A program made the position numbers and the translations under genes. Shown one piece after another: positions 44,327 through 52,821 of a DNA stretch of 64,000 nt (position 1 is its first letter; the number at the start of each line of letters is the position of its first letter). Below the pieces are notes generated by a model that did no database searches, was not told the origin of the DNA, and saw only the letters and a list, made by a program, of their open reading frames with translations. The DNA comes from Stenotrophomonas maltophilia (GTDB lineage: Bacteria; Pseudomonadota; Gammaproteobacteria; Xanthomonadales; Xanthomonadaceae). The stretch lies in assembly GCF_900186865.1 (NCBI RefSeq), contig NZ_LT906480.1, forward strand, positions 2,684,001-2,748,000, read 5' to 3'.

Positions 44327-45403
44327 ATGAACCGCAAAGGCAAGAGCATCGGGCGCCAGATCACGCTGTCCATCACGGTCGCATCGCTGTGCTCGACCGT
44401 ACTGTCGATCAGCGGTTTCTACCTGTTCTATTACCTCATGGAGGTGTTCTATCCACGCTGGTATGACGAGCCGGAGACCATCATGCCGTCAGGGCTGGAG
44501 TGGCTGTGGATCGGCCTGACCGCCACCGTGGTGGTGGCACTGGCCACGTTGATCGCCTCGCGTCTGACCCGGCGCATCATCACTCCGTTGAACTCGGTGG
44601 CCGAAAGCCTGCGTCGCGTCGCCAGCGGTGATCTTGAGGCGCGTGCGCGCGGCGGCGACACCTCGATGACCGAGGCCGCCACACTGGTCAGCGACTTCAA
44701 CTCCATGGCCGAGCGGCTCAGCCGGATGTCCGAGAACCGGGTGTTCTGGAACGCGGCGATCGCACACGAACTGCGCACGCCGATGACCATCCTGCGCGGC
44801 CGCCTGCAGGGCATCGCCGAAGGCGTGTTCGAGCCCGGGCCGGAGCAGTTCAACAGCATGCTCACCCAGCTGGAGGGCCTGACCCGCATCATCGAGGACC
44901 TGCGCGTGGTCAGCCTGGCCGAGAGCGGTCATCTGGATCTGCGCCTGCAGCGCAGCGATGTCCGCGTGCAGGTGGCGGCAGTGGTGGACGCGATGTCCGA
45001 GGCGCTGACCGAGAGTGGCTTCTCGGTGACCTTGGAGGCACGGCCTTCACTGGCCGACTGCGATCCGGCGCGCATCCGCCAGGCGGTGCTGGCGCTGCTG
45101 GAAAATGCGCGGCGCCACGCCATTCCCTGTCCGTTGCAGGTCCGCGTGTCGCTGGCGGAGGGCCATTGCACCGTGACGGTTGAGGATGGTGGCCCCGGTG
45201 TACCGGACGACCTTCGCGACAGCATTTTCGAAGCCTTCCAGCGCACCGATGTGTCGCGCTCGCGGCAGAGTGGTGGCTCCGGGCTTGGCCTGGCGGTGGT
45301 GCGCGCGATTGCCGTGGCCCATCACGGAACGGCGCAGTGCCGCCCAACCGAGCGCGGCGGCAGCGCGTTCGAGATCCGCTGGCCGGTGCACGCGCGTCGT
45401 TGA
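44327..45403 (+). CDS. Sensor histidine kinase, BaeS-like
   Basis: A 358-residue kinase with two helices (about residues 10-40 and 58-80) and a very short periplasmic loop of about 17 residues. A HAMP domain (about 80-135) follows. The dimerisation site is AIAHELRTPMTILRG (His147) and the ATPase has VLALLENARRHA (N box), VEDGGPGVP and GGSGLGLAVVRAI. It pairs with the regulator just upstream. The short loop suggests sensing within the membrane, as in intramembrane-sensing kinases. Confidence 0.9.
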   Translation: MNRKGKSIGRQITLSITVASLCSTVLSISGFYLFYYLMEVFYPRWYDEPETIMPSGLEWLWIGLTATVVVALATLIASRLTRRIITPLNSVAESLRRVASGDLEARARGGDTSMTEAATLVSDFNSMAERLSRMSENRVFWNAAIAHELRTPMTILRGRLQGIAEGVFEPGPEQFNSMLTQLEGLTRIIEDLRVVSLAESGHLDLRLQRSDVRVQVAAVVDAMSEALTESGFSVTLEARPSLADCDPARIRQAVLALLENARRHAIPCPLQVRVSLAEGHCTVTVEDGGPGVPDDLRDSIFEAFQRTDVSRSRQSGGSGLGLAVVRAIAVAHHGTAQCRPTERGGSAFEIRWPVHARR

Positions 45404-45448
45404 GGGCCATCGCTGCCCTGGAAAGCCCGAAATGCCGGAACTGCCTGG

Positions 45449-45536
45449 GTAGAGTCGACTGTCAGGCGACTTGCGCGCGCAAGCGCGGGTTCTTCCAGCA
45501 GTTCGCAAAGAGCAGTCGACCAACAGTCGACTCTAC
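45449..45536. repeat. SMAG-type REP pair
   Basis: GTAGAGTCGACTGT starts at 45449. An inverted, complete copy (AGCAGTCGACCAACAGTCGA then CTCTAC) covers 45511-45536. The two face each other in the space between the kinase gene and the next gene. Confidence 0.75.
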
Positions 45537-45558
45537 CCCCGACCCACCCAGGGATCCC

Positions 45559-46485
45559 ATGAAACACCCCCATGATCCAGCGGCCGCCGCCGGCAGCATC
45601 GGCCAGCAGAATGCGGCCGCCACCCTGAAGGCCATCCTGCGCACCTACCCCTGGCAGCTCACCGGCACGTTCTCGCTGGTCGCACTGGAGAACGCACTGC
45701 TGCTGGCCTATCCGTTGTTCGCCGGCTTCGCAGTGGACGCGATCATCAGCGGCAACATCGGCCATGCCGTTTCCTATGCCGGCGTGGTGCTGTTGTTCTG
45801 GCTGGTCGGTGCAACCCGCCGAGCGGTCGATACCCGCACCTTCACCCGCATCTATGCCGATCTGGCAGTGAGCGTGGTGCAGGCGCAGCGCCGCCTCGGC
45901 CAGGCAACGTCCACCTCGGCGGCACGTGTAGTGCTGGCCCGCGAGTTCGTCGACTTCTTTGAAAAGCACGTCCCGATCATCGCGACCGCGCTGGCATCGA
46001 TGTTCGGTGCGGCAGCGATGCTGCTGGCGATCGAACCGCTGGTGGGCGCTGCAAGCCTGGTCGCACTGCTGGGTGCATTGTTGCTGCTGCCATCGTTCGC
46101 ACGCCGCAACGAGCAGCTGCATGGACGCCTGAGCAACCGGCTGGAGCATGAGATCCGCCTGGTCGACCGGGTCAGTCCCTCGGTGCTGCGTCGCCACTAC
46201 ACCACGCTGTCGCGGCTGCGCATCCTGCTCTCCGATCGCGAAGCCGGTGCCTTCGTGGTCGTTGGCGCAGCGGCAGCAGTGCTGTTCGCGCTCACCATCG
46301 GCCGTCTCGCCACCACCGACGGTGTGACGCCGGGCCATGTGTATGCGGTGATGACCTATCTGTGGACGTTCGTCGGCAGCCTGGATGATGCACCGTCGAT
46401 GGTGGATCAGCTCGCGCGGCTGAAGGACATCGGCCGGCGAGTCAGCCCCGGCATGGACGATGCGGACCACAAGGACGCCGCTTGA
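45559..46485 (+). CDS. ABC transporter membrane-domain-only protein
   Basis: A 308-residue protein with six predicted helices and no ATPase domain. It resembles the ABC_membrane_3 family: ILRTYPWQLTGTFSLVALENALLLAYPLFAGFAVDAII, then TRTFTRIYADLAVSVV and LVDRVSPSVLRRHY, the exporter-type coupling stretch. No separate nucleotide-binding-domain gene is adjacent. The start at 45559 follows a GGGA site. A partner ATPase elsewhere, or a non-transport role, is possible. Confidence 0.82.
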   Translation: MKHPHDPAAAAGSIGQQNAAATLKAILRTYPWQLTGTFSLVALENALLLAYPLFAGFAVDAIISGNIGHAVSYAGVVLLFWLVGATRRAVDTRTFTRIYADLAVSVVQAQRRLGQATSTSAARVVLAREFVDFFEKHVPIIATALASMFGAAAMLLAIEPLVGAASLVALLGALLLLPSFARRNEQLHGRLSNRLEHEIRLVDRVSPSVLRRHYTTLSRLRILLSDREAGAFVVVGAAAAVLFALTIGRLATTDGVTPGHVYAVMTYLWTFVGSLDDAPSMVDQLARLKDIGRRVSPGMDDADHKDAA

Positions 46486-46488
46486 CCG

Positions 46489-46548
46489 GTAGATGCCCAC
46501 CTTGGTGGGCACCGGCGGGAGCCCGCGCCAACCAAGGTTGGCGGCTAC
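46489..46548. repeat. SMAG-type REP pair
   Basis: GTAGATGCCCACCTTGGTGG begins at 46489, and an inverted copy (GCCAACCAAGGTTGGCGGCT then AC) ends at 46548. They lie between two convergent genes, beginning just after the stop at 46485. Confidence 0.78.
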
Positions 46549-46581
46549 CGGGCGCGATGGGTACCCATGCGCCGCTCGGCG

Positions 46582-47670
46582 CTACAGGAACTCCGCCATG
46601 CGCTGCAGCTCGTCGTCCAGCGCGCCACGAAATACCTTGTCGCGGGCCAGCGACCTGCCGGCATAGCCCACGTTCGACACCAATTCACCGTCGTGCACGC
46701 TCAGGTTGGCCCAGCCCACCACCTGCTCGTGCCACAGCACCGGCAATGCGTAGTACCCGTACTGGCGCTTCGGAGCAGGCGTATAGGCCTCGAACTTGTA
46801 GATCCAGCCCCACAGCAGCTCGAAGCGGCGGCGGTCCCACACCACCGGGTCGAACGGCGCCAGCAGGCGCACCTGTTCGTCCGGCGCATGCCGGCGCGAG
46901 CGCGGGTTCTCGTCCGCCGGCCAGTACCAGGTAGTACCCTCCAGCGTGCAGCTGGCCAGCTGCTGCTTGGCCAATGCCAACGCCTGCCGGGTCTGCTCGG
47001 CCAGGTGCGGAGCGCCATTGCCCAGCAGGCGCACCAGATAGGTCAGGCTGGCCGAAGGCAGCGGTGCGTACTTGCGCACCACCAGATCGATCAGGGCGGC
47101 AGCACGTTCGATCTGCGCCTGTTCGCTGGAATCGGGCTCGGCATGATCGGCCACCGCGTAGATGCGCGTACCGCTGTCGCGCCGTTGCACGCGCAGCAGG
47201 CCGCGGTAGTGCATGCCGTCCAGCAGATGGGTACTTGCATTGCTGGTGCCGCCCCAGTAGTTGGTCACCCGCCCATGCGCGAACGCCTGGTCGACCTCGC
47301 GTGGGTGCACGCTGCCGCGCTCGCGCACGAAGGCCAGTACATCTGCTGCGCGGCGATGGGTTTCGGCATCCCACACCCGCTTGGACACGCGCGGGTGCAT
47401 CAGCGCCAGATGCTCACGGGGCAGGAAGCCGTAGTTCACCAGGCAATCCTCTTCCACCGGCAGACGCGTGTAGCGCCGCTCAAGATCGCCTGCCCGGTAG
47501 TCCTTCACCCGGTGGCGCAGGGTCAGGTCCTGCGCGCGAGCGGGTGCCCGGATCGGGTCGGCCTGCACGAAGCCCAGCCGCCGGATCGCGGTCAGCAGCG
47601 TCGTCGGCTTGAACAGGGTGCGCCCCACCGCGTAGCGGCGAAGATCATCAAGGGTGGGCGTGGCAGGCAT
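46582..47670 (-). CDS. Winged-helix DNA glycosylase, YcaQ/AlkZ-like
   Basis: A 362-residue protein of the AlkZ/YcaQ family. It has tandem winged-helix modules and a beta-barrel. LRRYAVGRTLFKPTTLLTAIRRLGFVQADPIRAPARAQDLTL contains the QxD catalytic-type motif (Gln36, Asp38). Family members unhook DNA interstrand crosslinks and remove bulky alkylated bases. Length matches the family (about 360-410). It is monocistronic between two SMAG-bearing gaps. Confidence 0.85.
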   Translation of the reverse strand: MPATPTLDDLRRYAVGRTLFKPTTLLTAIRRLGFVQADPIRAPARAQDLTLRHRVKDYRAGDLERRYTRLPVEEDCLVNYGFLPREHLALMHPRVSKRVWDAETHRRAADVLAFVRERGSVHPREVDQAFAHGRVTNYWGGTSNASTHLLDGMHYRGLLRVQRRDSGTRIYAVADHAEPDSSEQAQIERAAALIDLVVRKYAPLPSASLTYLVRLLGNGAPHLAEQTRQALALAKQQLASCTLEGTTWYWPADENPRSRRHAPDEQVRLLAPFDPVVWDRRRFELLWGWIYKFEAYTPAPKRQYGYYALPVLWHEQVVGWANLSVHDGELVSNVGYAGRSLARDKVFRGALDDELQRMAEFL

Positions 47671-47707
47671 GGCCGCATTGTATTCTCGACACTACGCGAT
47701 CCGTCCA

Positions 47708-47778
47708 GTAGAGCCAGGCCATGCCTGGCTGGCGTCATGGTGAACGGCCACGATCATCCACGCATGGCGTGGATCTAC
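47708..47778. repeat. SMAG-type REP pair overlapping a stop codon
   Basis: GTAGAGCCAGGCCATGCCTG starts at 47708. An inverted copy (ATCCACGCATGGCGTGGATC then TAC) ends at 47778. The GTAG head of the second, read on the minus strand, supplies the TAG stop of the TetR gene. Confidence 0.8.
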
Positions 47779-48359
47779 CGAAGCCGCGAGACCTCCAGCG
47801 AACCGATCACCAACGCCCGCATGCCCTGCTTGAACTCGGTGATCACCTGCCCTTCTTCATCGTCCGCAATCGCGTAGATGGTGTCGGCGCCGGCGATGCA
47901 GTAGAAGGCGATCGTGGCCAGCAGCCAGCGCGCCTTGTCCACCGGCAGGCCGAACACCTCGGCCACGTGCGCCTGGTGCGAGGCGATCTTTTCCAGCATC
48001 GGCGCGGTCGCCACCGTGCGCCGCAGCAGGTATGGGGGCAGCCCGGGATGCGCCTTCACCACTTCGCACAGTGACTCCACGAACCCCATCAGGTAAGCCT
48101 CCAACCCACCCGGTGCGTCAACCGACGCGCGCGGAATCTGCCAGCGCTGGAACACCGCCTCCGCCACCAGGCGCTTCAACGCCTCCAGGTTGGCCACGCG
48201 CTTGTACAGCGCTGCTTGGGTCACCGCCAGTTCGGCGGCCACGTTGGCCATGGTCAGGTTGGGCAGGCCCAGGCGGATGCCGATGTCGGCCAGACGCTCC
48301 GGGGTGATGGTGGGCGGGCGGCCACGGGTCGGCGCCGTTGGATCGGGGTGCGTGCTCAT
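47775..48359 (-). CDS. TetR-family repressor
   Basis: A 194-residue regulator. The N-terminal helix-turn-helix covers about residues 12-60 (LGLPNLTMANVAAELAVTQAALYKRVANLEALKRLV), followed by an all-helical ligand domain ending in a poorly conserved tail. The start at 48359 is preferred to an in-frame ATG 30 bases upstream. It diverges from a TonB-dependent receptor gene with 259 bases between them, where an AT-rich palindrome is a likely operator. Confidence 0.88.
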   Translation of the reverse strand: MSTHPDPTAPTRGRPPTITPERLADIGIRLGLPNLTMANVAAELAVTQAALYKRVANLEALKRLVAEAVFQRWQIPRASVDAPGGLEAYLMGFVESLCEVVKAHPGLPPYLLRRTVATAPMLEKIASHQAHVAEVFGLPVDKARWLLATIAFYCIAGADTIYAIADDEEGQVITEFKQGMRALVIGSLEVSRLR

Positions 48360-48439
48360 GCGGTGCCTGCTCTTACGGTGCGCGTCCATACCCTGCTGAG
48401 GGTGCCAGTAAAGGGACCCTCTTGTCCGCTTCGATTGAT

Positions 48440-48461
48440 TTAGTTTAATTTACTCAACTAA
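48440..48461. promoter_or_regulatory. AT-rich palindrome, probable TetR operator
   Basis: TTAGTT and AACTAA bracket a ten-base centre, giving a 22-base inverted repeat with some further symmetry inside. It sits in an AT-rich patch, unusual for this DNA, between the divergent TetR and receptor genes. It lies 80 bases from the repressor start, a typical place for a shared operator. Confidence 0.6.
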
Positions 48462-48618
48462 TTCGGAATGCATCCAGCACGCTGCCCGTAATCGAGCCCA
48501 TGGCTCACCTCCCGCCAGGTCCCCACCCAGCCAACAACCCTGCGCTGCGCCCTCTCCCCGTGCTTGCCGTCGGCAGCGCGCCAGGCGCGCTCGCGCCTGC
48601 GATTCACAGGACTCTGGC

Positions 48619-50814
48619 ATGACCGTTTACAACTTCACTTCTGCACAGCATCGTGCTGCCGCCGCATCCTCCGGCCTGATGCATCCGCCGGGCATGCACC
48701 TGCGCTACCGGATGTCCGCCCTCGCGCTGGGGCTGCTGGCCTCGTTTACCGCGCTGGCCGACACCGCACCGTCCACCCTGCCCTCGGTGCAGGTGCAGGG
48801 CCAGCGCCGGGTCACTGCAGACTTTGCAGGCGGGCAAGTGGCCGCTGGCAGCCGCGTCGGCCTGCTCGGCGACAAGGACTTCATGGACACGCCGTTCAGT
48901 ACGGTCAGCTACACCGAGTCCTTCATCCGCGACCGCCAGGCCAAGGACCTGACCGACGTCATCGCCGCCACCGACCCTACGGTGTTCAGCAACGGCGTCA
49001 CCGGTTCCTGGAGCGAGAACTACGCGATCCGTGGCTTCGCCTCCAACACCAGCGACACCACCTTCAATGGCCTCAGCGGCATGGCGCCGTACTACCGCAC
49101 CTCGCCGGAAATGTTCGAACGCATCGAGGTGCTGAAGGGCCCGTCTGCGCTGCTCAACGGCATGCCGCCGGGTGGTTCGGTCGGCGGCAGCGTCAACCTG
49201 GTTCCCAAGCGCGCGGGCGAGCAGCCATTGCTGCGGGTCAGCGCCAACTTCGCCTCCGATGCGCAGTTCGGAACCCATGTGGATATGGGGCGCCGCCTGG
49301 GCGCCGACAAGCAGTTCGGCATCCGCTTCAACGGTGCCTACCGTGATGGTGATGGCGCGGTCGGCAAGCAGCGCAAGAAGGTACAGCTCGGTTCGCTGGC
49401 ACTGGACTGGCGCGGCGAACGTGCGCGGCTGTCGGCCGATCTGTACAGCGCCGACGATCGCGTGGACGGCCCGGCACGTGGCGTCGGCCTGGCACCGGGC
49501 GTGGCCATTCCGCGGCCGCCGCGTGGCGATACGCTGATCAACCCGGACTGGGCCTACGTGGACAGCCAGGACAAGGGCGCGATGCTGCGCGGCGAACTGG
49601 ATATCAACGATAGCCTGATGGCCTACCTCGCCTACGGCTCCAGCAAGACCGACTACCGCTACAACGGTTCGATCAGCGCGCAGATCCTCAACCCGGCCGG
49701 CGACTTCAGCACGGTGATCGGCCAGCTCGCCTTCGACATCAAGAAGCAGTCCGGAGATGCCGGCCTGCGCGGTTCGTTCCACACCGGTAGCGTCGGCCAC
49801 CAGTGGGCGGCCAACCTGACCCATTACCAGCACACCCAGAACGACTACGGCCGTCGCAGCGTGCCGGGCTGGGACTGGACCACCAATCTGTACAACCCGG
49901 TGTGGGGCCCGGCGGCGCCGTTCGTCGCGCCGCATATCTCGCATACCGAGTTGACGCTGGACAGCCTCGGCTTCGCCGACACCCTCGCCTTCGCCGATGA
50001 CCGCGTGCAGTTGACGCTGGGCGTGCGCCGCCAGCAGGTGGTCAGCGAGACCTTCAACGTCGCCAGTGGTGCACGCACCTCACGCTACGACGAAAGCGCC
50101 ACCACGCCGGCAGCGGCCCTGCTGGTGAAAGCCACCGACACGATCTCCCTCTACACCAACTACATCGAAGGCCTCAGCCAGGGCGCCACCGCACCGATGA
50201 CCGCCGCCAACGCCGGCGATGTGTTCGCACCCTTCCGCACCAGGCAGAAGGAGCTGCGCCTGAAGCTGGACCTCGGCAGCTTCGCGCACACCTTCAGCGT
50301 GTACGAGATCAAACGGCCCAGCAGCTACACCGACCCGGTCACGAATATCTTCTCGTTTGGTGGCGAACAGCGTAACCGGGGCGTGGAATGGGGCTTCTTC
50401 GGCGCGTCACTGGACGGCGTGCGTCTGCTGGGCGGCGTGGCCTACGTGCAGCCGAAGCTGACCCGTACGGCCGGCGGCGTGAATGAAGGACGCATTGCCA
50501 CCGCCGTGGCGCAGCGGCAGGCCAGGCTGGGCCTGGAATGGGATGTGCCGACCGTGCAGGGCCTGACCTTGACCGCCAATGCCACGGCGATGTCGAAGCA
50601 GTACATCAGTGCCGACAACCGGCTGTCGGTGCCGGGGCGCACGTTGTTCGATGTGGGTGCGCGCTACAGCACGACAATGGCCGGGCGACCACTTGCGCTG
50701 CGCGCCACCGTCAACAACGTGACCAATAAGGCGTATTGGGGAATGCCGTTGCTTTCAAGCCTGGCGCTGGGTGCACCGAGGACGGTGTTGCTCTCTGCGA
50801 CGATGGATTTCTGA
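48619..50814 (+). CDS. TonB-dependent siderophore-type receptor
   Basis: A 731-residue outer-membrane receptor. The plug domain (about residues 78-185) has DFMDTPFSTVSYTESFIRDRQAKDLTDVIAATDP and YAIRGFASNTSDTTFNGLSGM, then ERIEVLKGPSALLNGMPPGGSVGG. A 22-strand barrel follows, ending in SLALGAPRTVLLSATMDF with the usual terminal aromatic. The FhuA/FpvA-like opening suggests a ferric siderophore. The signal peptide lies about 30 residues in (LRYRMSALALGLLASFTALA), so the annotated start may be early; an ATG at 48694 or 48712 is a plausible alternative. No TonB or ferric reductase gene is adjacent. Confidence 0.92.
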   Translation: MTVYNFTSAQHRAAAASSGLMHPPGMHLRYRMSALALGLLASFTALADTAPSTLPSVQVQGQRRVTADFAGGQVAAGSRVGLLGDKDFMDTPFSTVSYTESFIRDRQAKDLTDVIAATDPTVFSNGVTGSWSENYAIRGFASNTSDTTFNGLSGMAPYYRTSPEMFERIEVLKGPSALLNGMPPGGSVGGSVNLVPKRAGEQPLLRVSANFASDAQFGTHVDMGRRLGADKQFGIRFNGAYRDGDGAVGKQRKKVQLGSLALDWRGERARLSADLYSADDRVDGPARGVGLAPGVAIPRPPRGDTLINPDWAYVDSQDKGAMLRGELDINDSLMAYLAYGSSKTDYRYNGSISAQILNPAGDFSTVIGQLAFDIKKQSGDAGLRGSFHTGSVGHQWAANLTHYQHTQNDYGRRSVPGWDWTTNLYNPVWGPAAPFVAPHISHTELTLDSLGFADTLAFADDRVQLTLGVRRQQVVSETFNVASGARTSRYDESATTPAAALLVKATDTISLYTNYIEGLSQGATAPMTAANAGDVFAPFRTRQKELRLKLDLGSFAHTFSVYEIKRPSSYTDPVTNIFSFGGEQRNRGVEWGFFGASLDGVRLLGGVAYVQPKLTRTAGGVNEGRIATAVAQRQARLGLEWDVPTVQGLTLTANATAMSKQYISADNRLSVPGRTLFDVGARYSTTMAGRPLALRATVNNVTNKAYWGMPLLSSLALGAPRTVLLSATMDF

Positions 50815-50837
50815 GCCGGGCGACAAACTGTCAACGG

Positions 50838-50940
50838 GATCCACGCATGGCGTGGATCTGCCGGAAACTGTAGAGCCAGGCCATGCCTGGCTGGTTCCAT
50901 GGTGATCCGCCAAACGCATCCACGCCTGGCGTGGATCTAC
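50838..50940. repeat. SMAG-type REP cluster, three copies
   Basis: Three elements: GATCCACGCATGGCGTGGAT at 50838, GTAGAGCCAGGCCATGCCTG at 50870, and ATCCACGCCTGGCGTGGATC then TAC ending at 50940. The outer two match the inverted copy at 47755-47778, so one sub-family is used at both sites. Confidence 0.8.
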
Positions 50941-50970
50941 CGACACAAGGCACGACCACGCACGCACTGA

Positions 50971-51636
50971 TCACGAAAGCACTCGCGCCACCACCGCCAG
51001 CACCGCCAGATGCCCCACGTAGTATCCATAGAACACCCAGCGCCAGCGCGGCAGTCGCCACGGCACCCGCGTCGCCAGCACGACCACCGGAACGGCCAGC
51101 AGTGCCCAGCCGTTGTGGTTGGCCCAGCACACCGCTGCAAGCCCAACCAGCAACAGCCACCACGCCCGATGCCGGAACGCGATCCAGGCCAGCAGCACGG
51201 CGCCAACACCGGCCCACTGGTAGTCCACGAACATCGGCAGCACGCCGGCAGCCAGCAACAGCAGCACAGGCCGATTGTTCGCAAGCGCATGCACGGCCAC
51301 CACCGCCAAGGTGAAGGTGAGCAGGATGTTGAGCGGCAGCCAGGAACCGAACGCAAGTGCGTGCAATGGCTGCGCGATCAGTCCCCATAGCGCGAGCCGG
51401 CGCATCGATTTGCGCAGGTCGGCGCCCGGCTGGGCCAGGTTGCAGGCCATCACCAGCGCGAACAGCGGGAAGGCGATACGCCCCAGTTCGCTGACCACCG
51501 GCACGTAGCCCCCGAAGACCACCTTGGCCACGTGGTCGCCGGTCATGGCCAGCAGCGCGATCCACTTCAGCAGCTCGCGCGCGCCGCTGCCGAGGGTGAG
51601 GTTGAACGTGGACGTCCCGGTGGTGGTCGCTTGCAT
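50971..51636 (-). CDS. TraX-family membrane protein
   Basis: A 221-residue polytopic membrane protein with about six to seven helices. The opening LLKWIALLAMTGDHVAKVVFGGYVPV, LGRIAFPLFALVMACNL and WANHNGWALL are TraX features (F-plasmid pilin acetylase family). Chromosomal copies outside conjugation regions are common and their role is unknown. No other conjugation genes are visible here. Clear start MQATTTGT at 51636. Confidence 0.85.
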   Translation of the reverse strand: MQATTTGTSTFNLTLGSGARELLKWIALLAMTGDHVAKVVFGGYVPVVSELGRIAFPLFALVMACNLAQPGADLRKSMRRLALWGLIAQPLHALAFGSWLPLNILLTFTLAVVAVHALANNRPVLLLLAAGVLPMFVDYQWAGVGAVLLAWIAFRHRAWWLLLVGLAAVCWANHNGWALLAVPVVVLATRVPWRLPRWRWVFYGYYVGHLAVLAVVARVLS

Positions 51637-51750
51637 CGCGGAAGCTTATGCGCATCGGCTAGCGCATTTCCAGCGCCGCGCAGGAGCCCGCTGCTGCAAG
51701 CCGCCGGTGGCGGCGCTATGCTGGCCGCCCCTGCTTGTGAGACACCCGTC

Positions 51751-52710
51751 ATGCGCACCCTGTACCCGGCCATCGATCCCTACCGCGAATTCACCCTGCC
51801 GGTGAGCGATCTGCACACGCTGCATATCGAAGAGTGCGGCACGCCGGAGGGCATTCCGGTGGTGTACCTGCACGGTGGCCCGGGCGCCGGTATCTCGCCG
51901 ACCCATCGGCGCTTCTTCGACCCGGCGCGCTACCGCATCGTGTTGATCGACCAGCGCGGCAGCGGCCGCTCCACGCCGTTCGGCGAGCTGCGCGACAACA
52001 CCACGCAGGACCTGGTGGCGGACATCGAAAAGGTGCGTGAGCACCTGGGCATCGAGCGCTGGCTGGTCTATGGCGGCTCATGGGGCTCCACGCTGTCGCT
52101 GGCCTACGCGCAGGCACATCCCGAACGCGCCACCGGCCTGATCGTGCGTGGCGTGTTCCTCGGCCGTGAGATCGAGAACCGCTGGTTCGCCGAGGCCGAT
52201 GGCGGTGCGCGCTGGATCTTCCCGGAGCGCTGGGACCGCTACGAGGCTTATATCCCGGAAGCCGAGCGTGGCGACATGATCGCGGCCTACTGGACGCGCA
52301 TGGATGGCCCGGATGAAGCGACCCGCATCGAAGCCGCACAGGCCTGGCTGGGCTGGGAAGACAATGCGGCCACTCTGCAGCACGATGTGGATGCGCAATC
52401 CACCGATGATCCGCTGGACACGCTGGCAAAGGCCCGCATCGAAGCGCACTACTTCCGCAACGGCATCTTTCTGGAACCCGACCAGCTGCTGCGCAACATC
52501 GATCGCATCCGCCACCTGCCCGGCGTGATCGTGCAGGGGCGCTACGACATCATCTGTCCGCCGCGCAGCGCGTGGGACCTGGCCAAGGCGTGGCCGGAAG
52601 CGCGGCTGGAGATGGTGACCTCCGGCCACAGCGCCAACGAGCCAGCCACGGTCGATGCGCTGGTGCGGGCCACGGACGCCTTCGCGGACCGCGTCACTGC
52701 CGGCAACTGA
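51751..52710 (+). CDS. pip: Proline iminopeptidase
   Basis: A 319-residue alpha/beta hydrolase of the S33 family. The oxyanion strand is VYLHGGPGAGISPTHRRFFDP, the nucleophile elbow GGSWGST, and the catalytic Asp/His lie in QGRYDIICPP and SGHSANEP. It removes N-terminal proline from peptides in the cytoplasm. The start at 51751 has weak ribosome-site context but is the first ATG after the TraX-like gene and matches the family length. The frame upstream is not coding. Confidence 0.92.
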   Translation: MRTLYPAIDPYREFTLPVSDLHTLHIEECGTPEGIPVVYLHGGPGAGISPTHRRFFDPARYRIVLIDQRGSGRSTPFGELRDNTTQDLVADIEKVREHLGIERWLVYGGSWGSTLSLAYAQAHPERATGLIVRGVFLGREIENRWFAEADGGARWIFPERWDRYEAYIPEAERGDMIAAYWTRMDGPDEATRIEAAQAWLGWEDNAATLQHDVDAQSTDDPLDTLAKARIEAHYFRNGIFLEPDQLLRNIDRIRHLPGVIVQGRYDIICPPRSAWDLAKAWPEARLEMVTSGHSANEPATVDALVRATDAFADRVTAGN

Positions 52711-52821
52711 TTACGGAGCACAGGGAGGCTTCCTATCAGGTGCGTCCTGGCGCGTTGACAAGAGCGACCACCTGCAATCGCCCGCCCCGTCCTGGTTGCA
52801 CTTCCGGACGGAGGCGTAGGT

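Noticed and set aside
50971..51636. TraX homologue as sign of an integrated conjugative element
   Set aside because: No other conjugation, integration or replication genes lie nearby, and chromosomal TraX-like proteins are common.
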